Below are positions 60,976 through 64,000 of a stretch of 64,000 nt of DNA, one piece after another. The position numbers and the translations under genes were made by a program. The notes below the pieces were generated by a model, which was not told where the DNA came from, ran no database searches, and was given only the letters and a program-made list of their open reading frames with translations. Each line of letters begins with the position of its first letter. Position 1 is the first letter of the stretch. This stretch comes from Xylanibacter brevis ATCC 19188 (GTDB taxonomy: Bacteria; Bacteroidota; Bacteroidia; Bacteroidales; Bacteroidaceae): assembly GCF_000621725.1 (NCBI RefSeq), contig NZ_JHXM01000004.1:186001-250000 (forward strand), read 5' to 3'.

Positions 60976-62847
60976 GTGGAACAAAATAAACTTGAAATAC
61001 TTAGCACAATAGACAATCCAAGTCAACTGCGTTCGCTCGGCACTGACAAATTGCAACAACTCTGTTCGGAGCTAAGACAAGATATTGTCAACGAGCTATC
61101 GGTGAACCCAGGACATTTGGCTTCCAGTTTGGGTGTTGTTGAGTTGACAGTCGCACTCCATTATGTGTTCAACACGCCCGAGGATCGTATTGTCTGGGAC
61201 GTGGGCCATCAGGCATACGGACACAAAATCCTGACAGGTCGTCGCGATCAGTTCTCTACCAACCGCAAACTGGGTGGTATCAAGCCATTCCCCTCGCCCG
61301 AGGAGAGTGAATACGACTCGTTTATCTGTGGTCACGCTTCAAATTCTATCTCTGCAGCCCTTGGCATGGCTGTGGCTTCGCAAAACAGTCGTCACGTTGT
61401 GGCGGTGATTGGCGATGGTGCCATGAGTGGCGGTCTGGCTTTCGAAGGACTGAACAATGTGTCTTCGATTCCCAACGACCTGCTGATTATTCTCAACGAC
61501 AACGATATGTCTATCGACCGTTCGGTGGGTGGCATGAAGGAGTACCTGTTGAGCCTCAGCACCAACGAGACCTATAATGCACTACGTTTCAGGGCAGCCC
61601 GTTGGCTGGCCAGCAACGGACTGCTTAGCGAAGCCCGCAAGCAAGGCCTCATCCGCCTTTCGAATGCGCTGAAGAGCGTCATCTCTGAGCAGCAGAACAT
61701 CTTCGAAGGCATGAACATCCGCTACTTTGGTCCTTTCGATGGTCATAATGTGAAAGAGTTGGTACGTATCTTGCGCCAGCTGAAAGACATGAAGGGTCCA
61801 AAGCTGCTCCATCTGCATACTAAGAAAGGTCACGGCTACGCACCTGCCGAGAACTATAAGCCCGTGTGGCACGCACCTGGCAAGTTCGACCCGGAGACAG
61901 GCGAACTGATTACAGGCGACACCAAGAACATGCCGCCAAAGTTCCAGGATGTCTTCGGACACACCCTGCTGGAGTTGGCAAAGCAGAACGATAAGATTAT
62001 CGGTGTCACGCCAGCCATGCCCACAGGTTGCTCGATGAACATCGCCATGAAGGAACTGCCCGAACGCATGTTCGACGTAGGTATTGCCGAAGGTCATGCT
62101 GTCACGTTCTCTGCCGGTATGGCAAAAGAGGGCAAACTGCCTTTCTGCAACATCTATAGTGCTTTTGCACAGCGAGCCTACGACAACGTGATTCACGATG
62201 TAGCCATCTTGAAGTTACCCGTTGTTCTCTGCCTTGACCGTGCCGGATTGGTGGGAGAAGACGGTCCCACGCACCATGGTGCCTTCGATCTGGCCTTCCT
62301 TCGTCCCATCCCCAACCTCACCATCTGTTCGCCCATGAACGAGCACGAGTTGCGCAAGATGATGTACACGGCACAGTTGCCCGACAAAGGTCCCTTTATC
62401 ATCCGCTATCCACGTGGTCGCGGTGTCATCGTCAACTGGCGCTGCCCGTTGGAGGAAATTCCCGTTGGCACAGGTCGCAAGTTGCGTGATGGCAGCGATG
62501 TGGCAGTGCTCACCATTGGTCCGATTGGTAATGATGTAGCACAGGTCATCGACACTATCAGCACTAAGTCTGTGGCCCACTACGACATGCGTTTCCTGAA
62601 GCCACTCGACGAGAACCTGCTTCACGAAGTGGGAAAGAAGTTCAATCGCATCATCACCATCGAAGACGGTGTGCGCAACGGTGGACTGGGCAGTGCCGTA
62701 CTGGAATGGATGAGCGATCATGGTTATGCACCACAGATCACCCGCATGGGTCTTCCCGATGCTTTTGTAGAGCACGGCACCATCCAGCAGTTGCGAGAGA
62801 TTGTGGGCATCGACAACGAAAGTATTAAGAACGAGATATTAAAATGA
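60976..62847 (+). CDS. dxs: 1-Deoxy-D-xylulose-5-phosphate synthase
   Basis: Thiamine-diphosphate enzyme that condenses pyruvate and glyceraldehyde 3-phosphate as the first step of the MEP isoprenoid pathway. The 623 residues show [40 protein letters not shown], the ThDP motif [23 protein letters not shown] and the transketolase-like [20 protein letters not shown]. Start is GTG at 60976, since no ATG lies before the conserved region and the promoter is right upstream. The stop overlaps the trkA ATG by four bases. Confidence 0.97.
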   Translation: MEQNKLEILSTIDNPSQLRSLGTDKLQQLCSELRQDIVNELSVNPGHLASSLGVVELTVALHYVFNTPEDRIVWDVGHQAYGHKILTGRRDQFSTNRKLGGIKPFPSPEESEYDSFICGHASNSISAALGMAVASQNSRHVVAVIGDGAMSGGLAFEGLNNVSSIPNDLLIILNDNDMSIDRSVGGMKEYLLSLSTNETYNALRFRAARWLASNGLLSEARKQGLIRLSNALKSVISEQQNIFEGMNIRYFGPFDGHNVKELVRILRQLKDMKGPKLLHLHTKKGHGYAPAENYKPVWHAPGKFDPETGELITGDTKNMPPKFQDVFGHTLLELAKQNDKIIGVTPAMPTGCSMNIAMKELPERMFDVGIAEGHAVTFSAGMAKEGKLPFCNIYSAFAQRAYDNVIHDVAILKLPVVLCLDRAGLVGEDGPTHHGAFDLAFLRPIPNLTICSPMNEHELRKMMYTAQLPDKGPFIIRYPRGRGVIVNWRCPLEEIPVGTGRKLRDGSDVAVLTIGPIGNDVAQVIDTISTKSVAHYDMRFLKPLDENLLHEVGKKFNRIITIEDGVRNGGLGSAVLEWMSDHGYAPQITRMGLPDAFVEHGTIQQLREIVGIDNESIKNEILK

Positions 62848-64000
62848 AAGTAGTCATTGCTGGAGCAGGTGCTGTAGGCAAGCACCTTTCAAGATTACTC
62901 TCTACGGAGAACCACGACTGCGTACTCATCGACGATGATGAGGAACGCCTGGGAGGTATTGATTCCACCTATGACATCATGGCTATTTGTGCCTCGCCAA
63001 CCAGTATTCAGACGCTGAAAGATGCTGGCACAGGCAGTGCCGACCTCTTTGTGGGCGTCACCCGCTACGAGAGTCGCAACATCAATGCTTGCATGCTGGC
63101 TCACGCCCTGGGCGCCAAGAAGACGGTGGCACGTATCGACAACTATGAATACCTGCTTCCACAAAACCAACCATTCTTCCGCGACCACGGCATTGACTCG
63201 CTGGTTTATCCCGAGGTATTGGCAGCACGCGACATCATTACAGGTCTGAAGATGTCGTGGGTGCGTCAGCGATGGGATGTTCACGATGGTGCCTTGGTGA
63301 TGCTTGGCATCAAGTTGCGCGAAGGTTGCGAGATCTTGAACCAGCCATTAAAGGACCTCTGCGGTCCTGACGACCCCTATCATATCGTTGCCATCAAGCG
63401 CGGCGACGAGACCATCATCCCTGGTGGTTTCGATGAGCTGCAGCTTTATGACCTGGCCTACTTCATGACCACACAGGATTATATCCCTTATATCCGAAAG
63501 ATTGTAGGCAAAGAGCACTATGAAGATGTTCATAATGTCATCATCATGGGCGGCGGAAAGACTGCCGTCAGAGCCGCTTTGGCCATGCCCGACAATATGA
63601 ACGTCAAGATTATCGAGAATTCTGTAGAACGCTGCGAACGACTGAACACGCTGCTGAGCGAGTCAGACGCGATGGTCATCCACGGTGATGGTCGCGACCT
63701 TGGCCTTCTCAACGAAGAAGGCATCAAGCACACGCAGGCTTTTGTAGCGCTGACGGGCAATGCCGAGACCAACATTCTGGCCTGTCTGGCAGCTAAGAAG
63801 TTAGGCGTTCGCAAGACCGTGGCGATGGTTGAGAACCTGGATTACGTCTCCATGGCCGAGAGCCTAGACATCGGTACCATCATCAACAAGAAGACCGTAG
63901 CAGCCAGCCATATCTTCCAGATGATGCTGAAAGCAGATGTCAGAAACATGCGTTCACTGATGATGGTCGAAGCCGATGTTGCCGAGTTCATTGCGTCTGA
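62844..64000 (+). CDS. trkA: Trk potassium uptake regulator TrkA, 3' part beyond the window
   Basis: Cytoplasmic NAD-binding gating subunit of the Trk/Ktr potassium channel. The visible 385 residues (of about 450) start [20 protein letters not shown] with the first RCK Rossmann motif GAGAVG, followed by TKA_C-like domain ([19 protein letters not shown]), and a second Rossmann with [18 protein letters not shown] and [15 protein letters not shown]. Two RCK modules are typical of TrkA. It overlaps dxs (ATGA) and would be followed by trkH in many Bacteroidetes; that lies outside the window. Confidence 0.93.
   Translation, partial: MKVVIAGAGAVGKHLSRLLSTENHDCVLIDDDEERLGGIDSTYDIMAICASPTSIQTLKDAGTGSADLFVGVTRYESRNINACMLAHALGAKKTVARIDNYEYLLPQNQPFFRDHGIDSLVYPEVLAARDIITGLKMSWVRQRWDVHDGALVMLGIKLREGCEILNQPLKDLCGPDDPYHIVAIKRGDETIIPGGFDELQLYDLAYFMTTQDYIPYIRKIVGKEHYEDVHNVIIMGGGKTAVRAALAMPDNMNVKIIENSVERCERLNTLLSESDAMVIHGDGRDLGLLNEEGIKHTQAFVALTGNAETNILACLAAKKLGVRKTVAMVENLDYVSMAESLDIGTIINKKTVAASHIFQMMLKADVRNMRSLMMVEADVAEFIAS

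Overview
The window looks like chromosome of a Prevotellaceae-type member of the Bacteroidales. The evidence is a type IX secretion/gliding protein SprA, an LruC-domain lipoprotein, DUF5683 and DUF3822 proteins, a TRL-like lipoprotein, a meso-diaminopimelate dehydrogenase, and promoters of the Bacteroidetes form (-7 box TAnnTTTG, -33 box TTTG, about 19 bases apart) in front of most transcription units. Genus and species are inference; no rRNA or tRNA gene is present.

Left housekeeping part (1-21.5 kb): 3' truncated alaS, a small MerR-type regulator, then a minus-strand series parA-parB-DUF5683-lytic transglycosylase-relA/spoT. Divergently come surE-lpxB, followed on the minus strand by a RecD-like helicase with a bile-acid/sodium-symporter-family transporter, and by sprA-mutY. 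The sprA 5' side is separated from the next gene by about 630 bases holding a striking array with an exact 22-base period.

Accessory/defence part (22.1-37.3 kb): a WYL-domain regulator, then an unusual pair: a 918-residue protein joining a methyltransferase-like domain with a degenerate catalytic motif, an HsdS-like target-recognition segment and a histidine-kinase-type ATPase, plus a receiver-domain protein. Next is a type I restriction-modification operon (hsdM, two DUF1016/YhcG-type nuclease-family genes, hsdS, hsdR) ending in a 49-residue membrane protein. A REP-associated tyrosine transposase (RAYT) flanked by matching palindromic repeats follows. The kinase-like fusion and receiver beside a type I system are the best candidate for an undescribed system: a two-component module that may read DNA or restriction state.

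Right part (37.4-64 kb): divergent oxyR/thioredoxin, ruvA, LruC lipoprotein, ddh, an etfB-etfA-acyl-CoA dehydrogenase operon, TRL lipoprotein, guanine deaminase (with an in-frame REP-like insertion), a tandem SGNH esterase, a second 22-base-period array, dnaG, cardiolipin synthase, rsmD-DUF3822-small membrane protein, a complete glycine-cleavage operon (lplA-gcvT-gcvH-gcvPA-gcvPB-lpd), and divergently dxs followed by a 3' truncated trkA.

A theme is small repeated or palindromic DNA: two 22-base-period arrays sharing a related unit, in-frame 27-base palindromes in a DUF1016 gene, a REP-like unit inside guaD, and the RAYT with its flanks. All motif positions were read by eye; no homology search was run.
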